A DNA stretch of 64,000 nt from Pseudomonas laurylsulfativorans (GTDB lineage: Bacteria > Pseudomonadota > Gammaproteobacteria > Pseudomonadales > Pseudomonadaceae): the NCBI RefSeq assembly GCF_002906155.1, contig NZ_MUJK01000001.1:1364001-1428000 (forward strand), read 5' to 3'. The position numbers were made by a program, and so were the translations under genes. This document shows, piece by piece, positions 17,439 through 26,666 of the stretch; the first letter of the stretch is position 1; each line of letters begins with the position of its first letter. The notes beneath the pieces are model-generated. The model worked only from the letters and a program-made list of their open reading frames with translations, was not told the DNA's origin and made no database searches.

Positions 17439-17981
17439 TTATTGGTGATCAACCAACGACCATTCGGCCAGCGCCCGATAACGGCCCTTGTGGGATTCGA
17501 ACAGGGTGAATCGATCAGCCCGCAGGAAGAACCCGGGCGGTGTCGCGGACTCCGGCACCGACGCCCGATAATCCCGCGCCAGGGTCAGGTGCGGACGGTA
17601 TTCCCTTGGGGCTTGCTCCAGCCCGAACGGCAACATCGCCTGTTCCAGGTCATACACCAGACGCAGCAATGCGGGGGTCGCCTGCTGCGGCGCGAGCACC
17701 AACGCCCCTGCCCTGCGCCACACATCCAGCCGGTCCAGCACCACCGTCAAACGCTCGCCCGGCGTGCGGATGGACGCCGCAGCGGTGCAGATATCGGCAA
17801 TTTGCGCCACCCCCACAGCCCCCAGAAACTTCAGCGTCAGGTGAAAGTTGTCCGCCGGTACCGGACGGCCGTTGCGCAGTTGCAGCGCACTGCGCCACTG
17901 GGCGATATCCCGGCGCAGGGCCGGGGCGCAGTCCAGCGCGAAGAACAGGCGCTTGAACGGCTCGCGGGTTTCGTCGTTCAT
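17439..17981 (-). CDS. thpR: RNA 2',3'-cyclic phosphodiesterase (2'-5' RNA ligase family)
   Basis: A 180-residue two-histidine (2H) phosphoesterase. The paired HxT motifs HLTLKFLG (near residue 45) and HLTLARD (near 130) are both intact and spaced as in ThpR/LigT. The opening KRLFFALDC is also typical. It opens 2',3'-cyclic phosphates on RNA; the reverse 2'-5' ligase activity gives the older name. ATG 17981 follows GGAG; the frame continues upstream only as an antisense run over the neighbouring small gene's promoter. Divergent from the small gene at 18103. Confidence 0.9.
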   Translation of the reverse strand: MNDETREPFKRLFFALDCAPALRRDIAQWRSALQLRNGRPVPADNFHLTLKFLGAVGVAQIADICTAAASIRTPGERLTVVLDRLDVWRRAGALVLAPQQATPALLRLVYDLEQAMLPFGLEQAPREYRPHLTLARDYRASVPESATPPGFFLRADRFTLFESHKGRYRALAEWSLVDHQ

Positions 17982-18102
17982 ACCGCACTCCTTGATCAAA
18001 GACTGTCTGAGTGTACTCAACACCCGCCAGCCGGCCAGCGCATTTGTGGCGTCGGGCGGCAGGCGAGTTATAGTTCTGGCATCCCGCAAAACCGGAGGGG
18101 CC

Positions 18103-18297
18103 ATGCGACAGATCATCAGCAAAGAGCCGTGGTGGGCCAGGCCGCCCGAGCCAGGCCAGGATGAACTCACGCTGGAATGGGGCTGGCTGGTGCATTACAA
18201 CGAAGGTGAGCCGCGCTTCGAGTTCATCCGCGAGCGGCCGACGGACGACGAGATCCACCAGCGCAAGAGTTGCAGGATCACCCCGACGCCGGAGTGA
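18103..18297 (+). CDS. Small acidic hypothetical protein (64 aa)
   Basis: A 64-residue protein rich in Trp, Glu and Arg (EPWWARPPEPG, EWGWLVHYNEGEPRFEF). GGAGGGG stands six bases before ATG 18103, a very good ribosome site. No signal peptide or membrane segment is seen. Codon use is as in the neighbours. It diverges from thpR and converges on the DUF1428 gene. I do not recognise a function. Confidence 0.7.
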   Translation: MRQIISKEPWWARPPEPGQDELTLEWGWLVHYNEGEPRFEFIRERPTDDEIHQRKSCRITPTPE

Positions 18298-18311
18298 TCC
18301 CGCGTGCGGCG

Positions 18312-18665
18312 TCAGGCCTGGAGGAGTACTTCGAACCCGCCGTAGACCATGCGCTGGCCATCGAAGGGCATCGGATTGACGTCTGGCTTCATGCGCGGGT
18401 CCTGCATCATCTTGTCCATTCCGGCATTTCGAGTGTCCTTGTCCGGCCAGATGATCCAGCCAAAGGCAACGGTTTCACCGTCCTTGAGCTTCACCGACAT
18501 TGGAAACGAGGTGACCTTGCCTTCGGGGACATCCTCGCCCCAGCATTCGACCACGCTCAAGGCGCCGTTTTCCTTGAAGATCGAGGCGGCGACTTTGGCG
18601 TGCTTGATGTATTGCTCACGGTTGGCGGTGGGTACGGCAGCGATAAAACCATCGACGTAAGACAT
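18312..18665 (-). CDS. DUF1428 family protein
   Basis: A 117-residue protein beginning MSYVDGFIAAVPTANRE with the conserved ending RMVYGGFEVLL. This is the DUF1428 (YbaA-like) family, a small dimeric alpha-beta fold without known activity. AAGGAG precedes ATG 18665, and the start lies 17 bp after the stop of the upstream lipoprotein gene, so the two are probably co-transcribed. The alternative longer frame is only overlap with the lipoprotein gene. Confidence 0.88.
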   Translation of the reverse strand: MSYVDGFIAAVPTANREQYIKHAKVAASIFKENGALSVVECWGEDVPEGKVTSFPMSVKLKDGETVAFGWIIWPDKDTRNAGMDKMMQDPRMKPDVNPMPFDGQRMVYGGFEVLLQA

Positions 18666-18682
18666 GAGTAATTCTCCTTGGG

Positions 18683-19747
18683 TCATGGGGTGTTCTGCTG
18701 GGTAGTCGATTGCGCTGGTGTCCAATCGACAGTGCCGGCGCTCAAACCGACCGGCGGTTGTGCGCTGCCGCCCAGGCTGCCTTCGATCTGCCCCGCCATG
18801 TAAAGCGTGCCGGCCATGACGCCGGTGGTCGGGTTCTGCACCAGTTTCATCCAGGCCTTGTCGAAGGTGTTGCCCAGACTGCTGCGGATCAACGCCTCGC
18901 TGTCTGGCCGGTCGTTAGCCTGAATGATCGCGCGAATGGCCGCTACACCAACGGTGATCAATCCGCCGGCGAGTTTGCCGGCGGCGGCGGCCACGGCACT
19001 GGCGGCCCCGCGCGGAGCCATCTCGGCTTCCATGCGCTCGCTGGCGCGCTTGGCCACGGGCGCCATCGCGGTGTCGGTCGAACCCACGCCCCTGTCACCG
19101 CCAGCCTTATGGATTTTGTCGATCAACGCGGCGTAGGCCGGCAAGGTGACCAGCGATTCTGTTTGCACGATCTGGTACAACGAGGCGTCCCGCGCCGGCG
19201 GCGGCCCGAGGGCGATGGCTGGGATTTTCTGGATGCGCCCGTTGAGCTGGGCCATCGGCACGCCATGGCGGGTTGAGATTTTCTGCAGTTCTTCCTTGAG
19301 GATGTCGACGTAGAATGCCGCTGCCAGGCCAAGAATCGCATCAGGGTCGATTTCCGCCGCCACCGGGGCCAGGACCTTCTCCTGATAGGCTTCGAGCAGG
19401 TAGGCCGCCAGGCGCTTGGCCGAGGCGTCCTGCTCGCCCTTGGCGCTGAGGGTGTACCAGCTGACCTTCATCGACAGCCATTCCTGGGTCCAGTAGCTGC
19501 TGAACCACGGAATGAAGTTCTCTTCGGTCTGTTCATAGACCCGTGTGCGCCAGTAATCCATGGCGCCGCGGGCGTAGATTCTGGTCTGCTCGGTGGCCGA
19601 CTGCGACGCGGCGACGATCTCCCGGTCCACTTGCTGCCAGGTGCTCGCTGAAACGATGACCGGCGCCACTACCACTGGCGCGCGCGGCGGTGTGGCGCAC
19701 CCTGCCAACACCACCAATACGGCGACGATCAGCGAACGCAGGCTCAA
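18683..19747 (-). CDS. Putative lipoprotein, about 354 aa (TTG start)
   Basis: The signal sequence LSLRSLIVAVLVVLAGCATPP has a clear lipobox LAGC with Cys near residue 17. No ATG lies close to it in frame; a TTG at 19745-19747 is preceded by AGGAAG at nine bases, so TTG is taken as the start. The longer frame upstream contains REP-derived sequence and is not coding. The mature protein is largely helical, with an amphipathic stretch ASAVAAAAGKLAGGLITVGVAAI near 260 that may touch membrane. I do not recognise a named domain. It sits ahead of the DUF1428 gene in one probable operon. Confidence 0.72.
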   Translation of the reverse strand: MSLRSLIVAVLVVLAGCATPPRAPVVVAPVIVSASTWQQVDREIVAASQSATEQTRIYARGAMDYWRTRVYEQTEENFIPWFSSYWTQEWLSMKVSWYTLSAKGEQDASAKRLAAYLLEAYQEKVLAPVAAEIDPDAILGLAAAFYVDILKEELQKISTRHGVPMAQLNGRIQKIPAIALGPPPARDASLYQIVQTESLVTLPAYAALIDKIHKAGGDRGVGSTDTAMAPVAKRASERMEAEMAPRGAASAVAAAAGKLAGGLITVGVAAIRAIIQANDRPDSEALIRSSLGNTFDKAWMKLVQNPTTGVMAGTLYMAGQIEGSLGGSAQPPVGLSAGTVDWTPAQSTTQQNTP

Positions 19748-19837
19748 GATTGCGACTTCCTGCAGTGTGCACCGGGCGAAATGCCCGACACTCAGAACCC
19801 TCGGTTTAAGTATAGGTGGCGGTGCTCCGCAGGCCGC

Positions 19838-19910
19838 CTTCGCGAGCAGGCTCGCTCCCACCCTGGTCGGCGGTGAACCTGTGGGAGCGAGCTTGCTCGC
19901 GATGGGGCCA
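19838..19910. repeat. REP doublet
   Basis: Copies at 19838-19863 and 19878-19908 between the lipoprotein gene and the divergent small-peptide operon. The promoters of both should lie in 19748-20041. Confidence 0.85.
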
Positions 19911-20041
19911 GCAGCAACAACACAAAACCCACCATCACTGGCGTCGATATTCACCATCGCCGCGATTGCCTTCCGCTTGAACGCCGTCAGCGTAGGATCA
20001 ATCCCAAGCCACCACGAAACCCCGATTCGGAGGGGAACATC

Positions 20042-20134
20042 ATGCTGATCCATCTGCTGACCTGCCTGGCCCTGACGGCGTTCACATTGAGCCTGTTTGC
20101 CTGGTACGTCCTGAGCGAGGAGCAAACATCATGA
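20042..20134 (+). CDS. 30-residue single-pass membrane peptide
   Basis: ATG 20042 follows GGAGGGG at six bases, an excellent ribosome site. The product of 30 residues is one hydrophobic helix (LLTCLALTAFTLSLFAWYVL) with a short acidic tail SEEQTS. The stop TGA overlaps the ATG of the next gene (ATGA), so the two are translationally coupled. Size and layout resemble regulatory membrane peptides, but no function is known. Confidence rests on the ribosome site, codon use and coupling. Confidence 0.6.
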   Translation: MLIHLLTCLALTAFTLSLFAWYVLSEEQTS

Positions 20135-20391
20135 TTCGCAGCGTTACCCTCGCCGTGCGTTTTCCGGTGTTCGGCAATAATTTCTACGCGCAGAAATTCG
20201 AGTCACGTAAAGAGTTGACTCTGCTGTTCGACGAGAAGTTCGAGGCGTTGCTGATCCCGGCAGCCGATCATCACTTCAGCAACGAAGTGGTCGGGCTCAA
20301 TGATCAGTTCCGTTTCTTGAATGACGTACTGGTCGAGCACCTGCTGGATATCGAGTTGGCAAAAAGCCCGTCCCGTTCGTTCGGGTTCTGA
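20131..20391 (+). CDS. Hypothetical protein (86 aa), coupled to the membrane peptide
   Basis: An 86-residue soluble-looking protein (MIRSVTLAVRFPVFGNNFY at the start, then mixed alpha/beta). GAGGAG lies upstream and the start overlaps the stop of the 30-residue peptide. No recognised domain. It converges on the 78-aa gene at 20430, with no terminator seen in the 38-bp gap. Confidence 0.65.
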   Translation: MIRSVTLAVRFPVFGNNFYAQKFESRKELTLLFDEKFEALLIPAADHHFSNEVVGLNDQFRFLNDVLVEHLLDIELAKSPSRSFGF

Positions 20392-20429
20392 CGGCGACCG
20401 CCGGTCGCCCTCGCACGGACGGTTACCGC

Positions 20430-20666
20430 TCACAGCGTCCGCTGGCTATTACCGATCCCCTTGGCGATATCGATCCCCCAATCCATCGCCGCCTCCATGT
20501 CCAGCAAGTGCGGCCGGGGATCGTGGTCTTCATTGATGACCGTGCCGTCCGGCCGGTAGACACCTATAAACATTCCCAACGAACCATCCTTCAAAATCTC
20601 GGCCTTGACCTCGATCCTGCATCCATTCGACAGCGTTTCCTTGTGGACCTCATGGCGCTCAGTCAT
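20430..20666 (-). CDS. Hypothetical protein (78 aa)
   Basis: ATG 20666 is preceded by GGGAGG. The protein (MTERHEVHKETLSNGCRIEVKA...) has a beta-hairpin-like pattern with PDGTVI and DMEAAMDWGIDIAKGI. It looks like a small cytoplasmic protein; the domain is unknown. The gap 20667-20848 to the permease gene must hold both divergent promoters. The frame extends upstream but without a ribosome site. Confidence 0.65.
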   Translation of the reverse strand: MTERHEVHKETLSNGCRIEVKAEILKDGSLGMFIGVYRPDGTVINEDHDPRPHLLDMEAAMDWGIDIAKGIGNSQRTL

Positions 20667-20848
20667 TGCTGCTTTCCTCCCGTCTGTGGATTGCGAGCCT
20701 ACTGGCAATGCTAGCTCAGCCCCCCGCAAAGCGCTGATCCGCCCTTACCAACGGCCTGCCCTGACTGCGCCGCAATGCCACCTATACTGAAGGCCACCTC
20801 CCCCCCCAGGGGATCTGCACGTCCAACAATAAAAAGCAGAGGTGGAAC

Positions 20849-22612
20849 ATGGTCTGGCAGCAAGTCTACGATCCGTTCGGTAACCCGGTGCTTTCAACGC
20901 TCATGGCGGCTGTGCCGGTGGTGGTGATGCTGGCGTCCCTCGCATTTTTCCATGTCAAGGCGCACCTGGCAGCGCTGCTCGCCCTGGCCTCGGCCTTGCT
21001 GATCTCGATCTTCGCCTTCGGCATGCCGGCGAGCATGGCAGGTTCGGCGGCGTTGTTCGGTGCAGCCAATGGACTGCTGCCAATTGGCTGGATCGTATTG
21101 AACATCATCTTCCTGCACCGTCTGACCACCGAGAACGGTTCGTTCAAAGTGCTGCAAGACTCCCTGGCACGCATCACCGATGACCGACGCCTGCAATTGC
21201 TCCTGATCGCTTTCTGCTTCGGTGCGTTTTTCGAAGGCGCGGCCGGTTTCGGTACACCGGTGGCGGTGACCGGGGCGATTCTGATCGGGCTGGGGTTTTC
21301 GCCACTCGCCGCCTCGGGGCTGGCGCTGATCGCCAACACCGCCCCCGTGGCGTTCGGCGCCCTTGGCACGCCGATCATCACCCTGGCCAAGGTCACCGGA
21401 CTGGATGAAATGGAGCTGTCGATGATGGTCGGCCGGCAATTGCCATTCTTCTCAGTGCTGGTGCCGTTCTGGCTGATCTGGGCCTTTGCCGGCTGGCGCA
21501 AGATGCTGGAAATCTGGCCGGCGATCCTCGTGGCCGGGGTCAGTTTTGCCGTGCCGCAGTTCCTCGTGTCGAACTATCACGGGCCGATGCTGGTGGACGT
21601 GATCGCTGCGCTGATTTCCATGGCCTGCCTGACCGGCTTCCTCAAGATGTGGAAACCAGCCACGGTGCACACTTCCGCTGCACTGTCCGGTCGCGTCGAC
21701 AACTCGAAGATCGACGCCGAGCACGACGAAAAGCCTGTACCCACTGCAACCTTCGCCAACGAGGCGAAACCGGCGGTCATGCGCGCATGGATGCCGTGGA
21801 TCATCCTCACGATCTTCGTGTTCATCTGGGGGACCCAGGGCTTCAAAAATACCTTCGACACCCGCCCGGCGATTGACCCGCAAACCAGCTCGGCCAAACT
21901 CGACCCTCAGGGCAAACCGCTGCGCGAGGCCAACCCGGTGTTCGCGCCGGTCGTGACCTTCACCACCCTGCACTTGCAGGTCGAAAAAGTCCCGCCCGTG
22001 GTGCCTGCACCGAAAACCGAAGAGGCGATCTACAAGTTCACCTGGTTCACCGCTACCGGTAGCGGCATTCTGCTGGCGGCGATTGTCGGCGGCTTGCTGA
22101 TGGGCTACTCGATCCCGCAACTGATTCGCCAATACCTGCGCACCCTGTGGGTGGTGCGTTACTCGCTGATCACCATTGCGGCGATGCTCGCATTGGGCTT
22201 TCTCACACGCTACTCCGGCCTGGATGCGACCATGGGCCTGGCCTTCGCGGCGACGGGCATTTTCTACCCGATGTTCGGTACTTTGCTCGGCTGGCTCGGC
22301 GTGGCGTTGACCGGCTCGGACACCGCGTCCAACGTGCTGTTCGGCGGTTTGCAACGGGTGACCTCCGAGCAGTTGGGCATCAGCCCGGTGTTGATGGCCG
22401 CCGCCAACAGTTCCGGCGGGGTCATGGGCAAGATGGTCGACGCCCAGTCGATCGTGGTCGCCTCCACCGCCACCCGCTGGTACGGCCATGAAGGGGAAAT
22501 CCTGCGCTACGTGTTCTTCCACTCGATTGTGCTGGCGATCCTGGTCGGCGGGCTGGTGACGCTGCAGGCCTATGTCGCACCGTTCAGCCACATGGTGGTG
22601 GGTGGCCATTAA
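20849..22612 (+). CDS. lldP/glcA: L-lactate/glycolate permease (LctP family)
   Basis: A 587-residue inner-membrane permease with about 13 hydrophobic segments. Family signatures include FFEGAAGFGTPVAVTGAILIGLG near 130 and the C-terminal SSGGVMGKMVDAQSIVVAST near 525. It imports 2-hydroxymonocarboxylates (L-lactate, D-lactate, glycolate) with protons. The hydrophilic insert around residues 325-395 (TRPAIDPQTSSAKLDP...) makes it somewhat longer than E. coli LldP. AGAGGTGG precedes ATG 20849. Because glcDEFG follow on the same strand, glycolate (GlcA) is the most likely substrate, though a REP doublet lies between and lactate cannot be excluded. Confidence 0.88.
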   Translation: MVWQQVYDPFGNPVLSTLMAAVPVVVMLASLAFFHVKAHLAALLALASALLISIFAFGMPASMAGSAALFGAANGLLPIGWIVLNIIFLHRLTTENGSFKVLQDSLARITDDRRLQLLLIAFCFGAFFEGAAGFGTPVAVTGAILIGLGFSPLAASGLALIANTAPVAFGALGTPIITLAKVTGLDEMELSMMVGRQLPFFSVLVPFWLIWAFAGWRKMLEIWPAILVAGVSFAVPQFLVSNYHGPMLVDVIAALISMACLTGFLKMWKPATVHTSAALSGRVDNSKIDAEHDEKPVPTATFANEAKPAVMRAWMPWIILTIFVFIWGTQGFKNTFDTRPAIDPQTSSAKLDPQGKPLREANPVFAPVVTFTTLHLQVEKVPPVVPAPKTEEAIYKFTWFTATGSGILLAAIVGGLLMGYSIPQLIRQYLRTLWVVRYSLITIAAMLALGFLTRYSGLDATMGLAFAATGIFYPMFGTLLGWLGVALTGSDTASNVLFGGLQRVTSEQLGISPVLMAAANSSGGVMGKMVDAQSIVVASTATRWYGHEGEILRYVFFHSIVLAILVGGLVTLQAYVAPFSHMVVGGH

Positions 22613-22649
22613 ATCGAATACACGCGTCATTCTGCTTAACCCTGACCCC

Positions 22650-22741
22650 TGTGGGAGCGAGCTTGCTCGCGATAGCGGCAGACCATTCGACATCTATGTT
22701 GAATGACACTCCGCCATCGCGAGCAAGCTCGCTCCTACAGT
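22650..22741. repeat. REP doublet between permease and glcD
   Basis: Inverted GCGAGCTTGCTCGC copies at 22650-22678 and 22709-22741. Confidence 0.85.
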
Positions 22742-22862
22742 GGATGGTGGTACGTCGAGCAGAGAACGATCCCATGGACAGCTGAGCCTGATGGGCCAAT
22801 GATTAAGACAGTGGACCGCGAAAACAGACCTCACGCATCAACAAAACGAGTGTCGAGCGCCA

Positions 22863-24362
22863 ATGAACATTCTCTACGATGAGCGCGTTGACGGCGCCTT
22901 GCCCGACGTCGACAAACAGGCGCTGTTGCACGCGCTGCAAACCCGCTTGCCGGGTCTGGAAATCCTGCATCAGCAGGAGGAACTCAAGCCCTACGAATGC
23001 GATGGCCTGTCGGCCTATCGCACCACCCCGATGCTGGTGGTGCTGCCCCGGCACATCGACGAGGTGCAAGGGGTACTGCGCGTCTGCCATGAACGGCACG
23101 TCCCCGTGGTGGCCCGGGGCGCCGGTACCGGTTTGTCCGGTGGTGCGCTGCCCCTGGAGAAAGGCGTGCTGCTGGTGATGGCGCGCTTCAACAATATCCT
23201 GCACATCGATCCCGCCGCCCGTACCGCACGGGTTCAGCCCGGCGTGCGCAATCTGGCGATTTCCCAGGCGGCGGCACCGTTCGGCCTGTATTACGCGCCG
23301 GACCCGTCCTCGCAAATCGCCTGCTCCATCGGCGGCAACGTCGCGGAAAATGCCGGTGGCGTGCACTGCCTGAAGTACGGCCTGACGGTGCACAACGTAC
23401 TCAAGGTCGACATCCTCACCGTCGATGGCGAGCATCTGAGCCTGGGCTCCAATGCCCTCGACGCCCCCGGTTTCGATCTGCTGGCACTGTTCACCGGCTC
23501 CGAAGGTTTGCTCGGGGTGATTACCGAGGTCACGGTCAAACTGCTGCCCAAACCGCAGACCGCCAAAGTGCTGCTGGCGGCGTTCGACTCCGTGGAAAAA
23601 GCCGGGCGCGCGGTCGGCGACATCATCGCCGCCGGCATCATCCCCGGTGGCCTGGAAATGATGGACAACCTGGCCATCCGCGCCGCCGAGGACTTCATCC
23701 ACGCCGGTTACCCGGTGGATGCCCAGGCCATTCTGCTGTGCGAACTCGATGGTGTTGAAGCCGATGTCTCTGATGATTGCGACCGGGTGCGCCAGGTACT
23801 GCAACAGGCCGGCGCGACTGAGGTGCGCCAGGCCAAGGACGAAGCCGAGCGCGTGCGTTTCTGGGCCGGGCGCAAGAATGCCTTCCCGGCGGTGGGCCGC
23901 CTCTCGCCGGACTATTACTGCATGGACGGCACCATCCCCCGGCGCGAACTGCCCGGCGTGCTGCATGCCATCGCCGAGCTGTCGAACGAATACGGCCTGC
24001 GGGTGGCGAACGTGTTCCATGCCGGCGACGGCAACATGCATCCGTTGATTCTGTTCGACGCCAACCAACCCGGTGAACTGGACCGCGCCGAAGCCCTGGG
24101 CGGCAAGATCCTGGAGTTGTGCGTGAAAGTCGGCGGCAGCATCACCGGGGAACACGGGGTGGGTCGCGAAAAGATCAATCAGATGTGCGCGCAGTTCAAC
24201 AGCGATGAGCTGACCCTGTTCCATGCCATCAAAGCCGCCTTCGACCCGAGCGGCCTGCTCAACCCCGGCAAGAACATTCCGACCCTGCACCGCTGCGCCG
24301 AATTCGGTGCCCTGCATGTGCATCACGGTCAACTGCCCTTCCCTGAGCTGGAGCGTTTCTGA
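22863..24362 (+). CDS. glcD: Glycolate oxidase, FAD-linked subunit
   Basis: A 499-residue FAD-binding oxidase of the GlcD/VAO type. The FAD-binding segment has VARGAGTGLSGGALP near 84 and CSIGGNVAENAGGVHCLKYG near 155; the C-terminal cap has HAGDGNMHPLILFD near 390 and GSITGEHGVGREK near 425. With GlcE and GlcF it oxidises glycolate (also D-lactate) to glyoxylate and passes electrons to the membrane. The stop shares a base with the glcE start. The ribosome site at ATG 22863 is weak (CGAG). Confidence 0.93.
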   Translation: MNILYDERVDGALPDVDKQALLHALQTRLPGLEILHQQEELKPYECDGLSAYRTTPMLVVLPRHIDEVQGVLRVCHERHVPVVARGAGTGLSGGALPLEKGVLLVMARFNNILHIDPAARTARVQPGVRNLAISQAAAPFGLYYAPDPSSQIACSIGGNVAENAGGVHCLKYGLTVHNVLKVDILTVDGEHLSLGSNALDAPGFDLLALFTGSEGLLGVITEVTVKLLPKPQTAKVLLAAFDSVEKAGRAVGDIIAAGIIPGGLEMMDNLAIRAAEDFIHAGYPVDAQAILLCELDGVEADVSDDCDRVRQVLQQAGATEVRQAKDEAERVRFWAGRKNAFPAVGRLSPDYYCMDGTIPRRELPGVLHAIAELSNEYGLRVANVFHAGDGNMHPLILFDANQPGELDRAEALGGKILELCVKVGGSITGEHGVGREKINQMCAQFNSDELTLFHAIKAAFDPSGLLNPGKNIPTLHRCAEFGALHVHHGQLPFPELERF

Positions 24363-25426
24363 TGCGCGGCCCTGAAGATTTCGATGACAGCCAGTCTCTG
24401 CTGGAACAGGTCAATCAGGCGCTGGAAAACGCCACGCCGTTGCGCATTCAGGGTTCCAACAGCAAGGGCTTTCTCGGGCGCACCACCGCCGGGGAAATTC
24501 TCGACACCCGCTCGCACCGTGGCATCGTCAGTTACGACCCGACTGAACTGGTGATCACCGCGCGCTGCGGCACACCGCTGTCGGAACTGGCGCAAGTGCT
24601 GGATGCCGCGCAACAAATACTGCCCTGCGAGCCGCCGTCCTTTGGCGATGGCGCCACCGTCGGCGGCATGATCGCCTGCGGGTTGTCCGGGCCACGGCGC
24701 CCGTGGTCCGGCTCGGTGCGGGATTTCGTCCTCGGCACGCGGGTCATCACAGGGCAAGGCAAGCTGTTGCGCTTCGGTGGCGAGGTGATGAAAAACGTCG
24801 CCGGCTACGACCTGTCGCGCCTGATGGCCGGCAGTTACGGTTGCCTCGGGCTGATTACCGAAGTGTCCCTGAAAGTGCTGCCCAAACCCCGACAGTGCCT
24901 GAGCATCAGCCTGGAAATGAACACCGAACAGGCCTTGCTGCGCCTGGCGGATTGGGGCCAGCAGCCGCTGCCGATCAGCGCTGCCTGTCACGACGGTTCA
25001 CGCCTGCACCTGCGGCTCGAGGGCGGTGAAGGTTCGGTGGCGGCGGCCCATGAGCGCCTCGGCGGCGAACGGCTGGACGCTGCCTTCTGGGACGATCTCA
25101 ACGAACAGCGCCTGAGCTACTTCGATGAAGACCAGCCGCTGTGGCGCCTGTCCCTGCCGCACAACACGCCGCGCCTGTCGCTGCCGGGGCGCCAGTGGGT
25201 CGACTGGGGCGGCGCCCAGCGCTGGTTGAAGTCCGATGCCGAAGCGGCGTTCATTCGCCAGGTCGTCGACGAGGTCGGCGGTCATGTCACCTGCTTCAGT
25301 CACGGCCTGACCGACACGCCGTTCCATCCGCTGCCGCCGGCGCTGATGCGCTATCACCGCAACCTCAAACAACAACTCGATCCACGGGGCATCTTCAACC
25401 CCGGACGCCTGTACGCGGAGCTTTGA
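24362..25426 (+). CDS. glcE: Glycolate oxidase, FAD-binding subunit GlcE
   Basis: A 354-residue smaller FAD-binding homologue of GlcD. It shows TTAGEILDTRSHRG near 42, the FAD motif CEPPSFGDGATVGGMIACGLSGP near 85, and MKNVAGYDLSRLMAGSYG near 143, followed by a shortened cap domain. TGATG overlap with glcD and a three-base gap to glcF show one operon. It forms the GlcDEF complex at the inner membrane. Confidence 0.93.
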   Translation: MRGPEDFDDSQSLLEQVNQALENATPLRIQGSNSKGFLGRTTAGEILDTRSHRGIVSYDPTELVITARCGTPLSELAQVLDAAQQILPCEPPSFGDGATVGGMIACGLSGPRRPWSGSVRDFVLGTRVITGQGKLLRFGGEVMKNVAGYDLSRLMAGSYGCLGLITEVSLKVLPKPRQCLSISLEMNTEQALLRLADWGQQPLPISAACHDGSRLHLRLEGGEGSVAAAHERLGGERLDAAFWDDLNEQRLSYFDEDQPLWRLSLPHNTPRLSLPGRQWVDWGGAQRWLKSDAEAAFIRQVVDEVGGHVTCFSHGLTDTPFHPLPPALMRYHRNLKQQLDPRGIFNPGRLYAEL

Positions 25427-25429
25427 ACC

Positions 25430-26647
25430 ATGCAGACGACCTTGAGTGAACGCGCCAGCCATCTGCCCCGTGCCGCAGAAGCCGAAAGCATCCTGCGCAC
25501 CTGCGTGCACTGCGGGTTCTGCAATGCCACGTGTCCGACCTATCAATTGCTCGGCGATGAGCTGGACGGACCGCGAGGGCGCATTTACCTGATCAAGCAA
25601 GTGCTGGAAGGCAACGACGTCACGCAAAAGACCCAGCAACACCTGGATCGCTGCCTGTCGTGCCGCAATTGTGAAACCACCTGCCCGTCGGGCGTCGATT
25701 ACCACAACCTGCTGGACATCGGGCGGGCGGTGGTCGATGCGGCGGTGCCGCGCCCGCTCGGTCAACGCCTGTTGCGCGAGGGGTTGCGCCAGACTGTACC
25801 GCATCCCGATCTGTTCAAGAGCCTGGTCAATGGCGGTCAGGTGTTCCGCGCCCTGCTGCCCGGCCCCCTGCAAAGCAAGTTGCCGCGCAGTGTCTACCCG
25901 GCCAAGCCGCGGCCCATGACCCACCGTGAGCGCCAGGTGCTGATGCTCGAAGGTTGCGTGCAGCCCGGCCTGTCACCCAACACCAATGCCGCGGCGGCGC
26001 GGGTGCTGGACCGGTTGGGGATCAGCGTCATCGCGACCCGCGAAGCCGGTTGCTGTGGTGCCGTGGACTACCACCTGGATGCCCAGGCCGCCGGCCTCGA
26101 TCGCGCCCGACGCAACATCGACGCGTGGTGGCCGGGCATCGAAAAAGGCACCGAGGCGATTGTGCAGACCGCCAGCGGTTGTGGCGCCTTCATCAAGGAC
26201 TACGGCCATCTGCTCGCCAGCGACCCGGCCTATGCCGACAAGGCGAAAAAGGTCAGCGAACTGGCCCGGGACCTGGTGGAGGTGTTGCGCGACGAACCAC
26301 TGGAAAAGCTCGGCATCCACGCCTCCCAGCGCCTGGCCTTCCATTGCCCCTGCACCTTGCAGCACGGGCAGAAGCTCGGCGGTGCCGTGGAAGCGCTGCT
26401 GAGCGAACTCGGTTTCAACCTGACGCCCGTTCCCGACGGGCACCTGTGCTGCGGCTCGGCGGGCACCTACTCACTGACCCAGCCCGAATTGTCGCGACAA
26501 CTGCGCGACAACAAGCTCAACGCCCTGGAAAGCGGCCATCCCGAGGTGATTGTCACGGCCAACATCGGCTGCCAGTCGCACCTCGACGGCGCGGGCCGAA
26601 CCCCGGTGCGGCACTGGATCGAACTGGTCGAAGCCGCCCTGCCCTAA
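25430..26647 (+). CDS. glcF: Glycolate oxidase, iron-sulfur subunit
   Basis: A 405-residue protein with two 4Fe-4S ferredoxin motifs, CVHCGFCNATCP near 25 and CLSCRNCETTCP near 76. Two CCG domains follow (GCCGAVDYH near 205 and CCGSAGTYS near 342), as in GlcF, HdrB and LutA relatives. It carries electrons from the GlcD/E flavins toward quinone. ATG 25430 follows the glcE stop by three bases. Confidence 0.94.
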   Translation: MQTTLSERASHLPRAAEAESILRTCVHCGFCNATCPTYQLLGDELDGPRGRIYLIKQVLEGNDVTQKTQQHLDRCLSCRNCETTCPSGVDYHNLLDIGRAVVDAAVPRPLGQRLLREGLRQTVPHPDLFKSLVNGGQVFRALLPGPLQSKLPRSVYPAKPRPMTHRERQVLMLEGCVQPGLSPNTNAAAARVLDRLGISVIATREAGCCGAVDYHLDAQAAGLDRARRNIDAWWPGIEKGTEAIVQTASGCGAFIKDYGHLLASDPAYADKAKKVSELARDLVEVLRDEPLEKLGIHASQRLAFHCPCTLQHGQKLGGAVEALLSELGFNLTPVPDGHLCCGSAGTYSLTQPELSRQLRDNKLNALESGHPEVIVTANIGCQSHLDGAGRTPVRHWIELVEAALP

Positions 26648-26666
26648 GCGAATCCCGGAGATGCCC

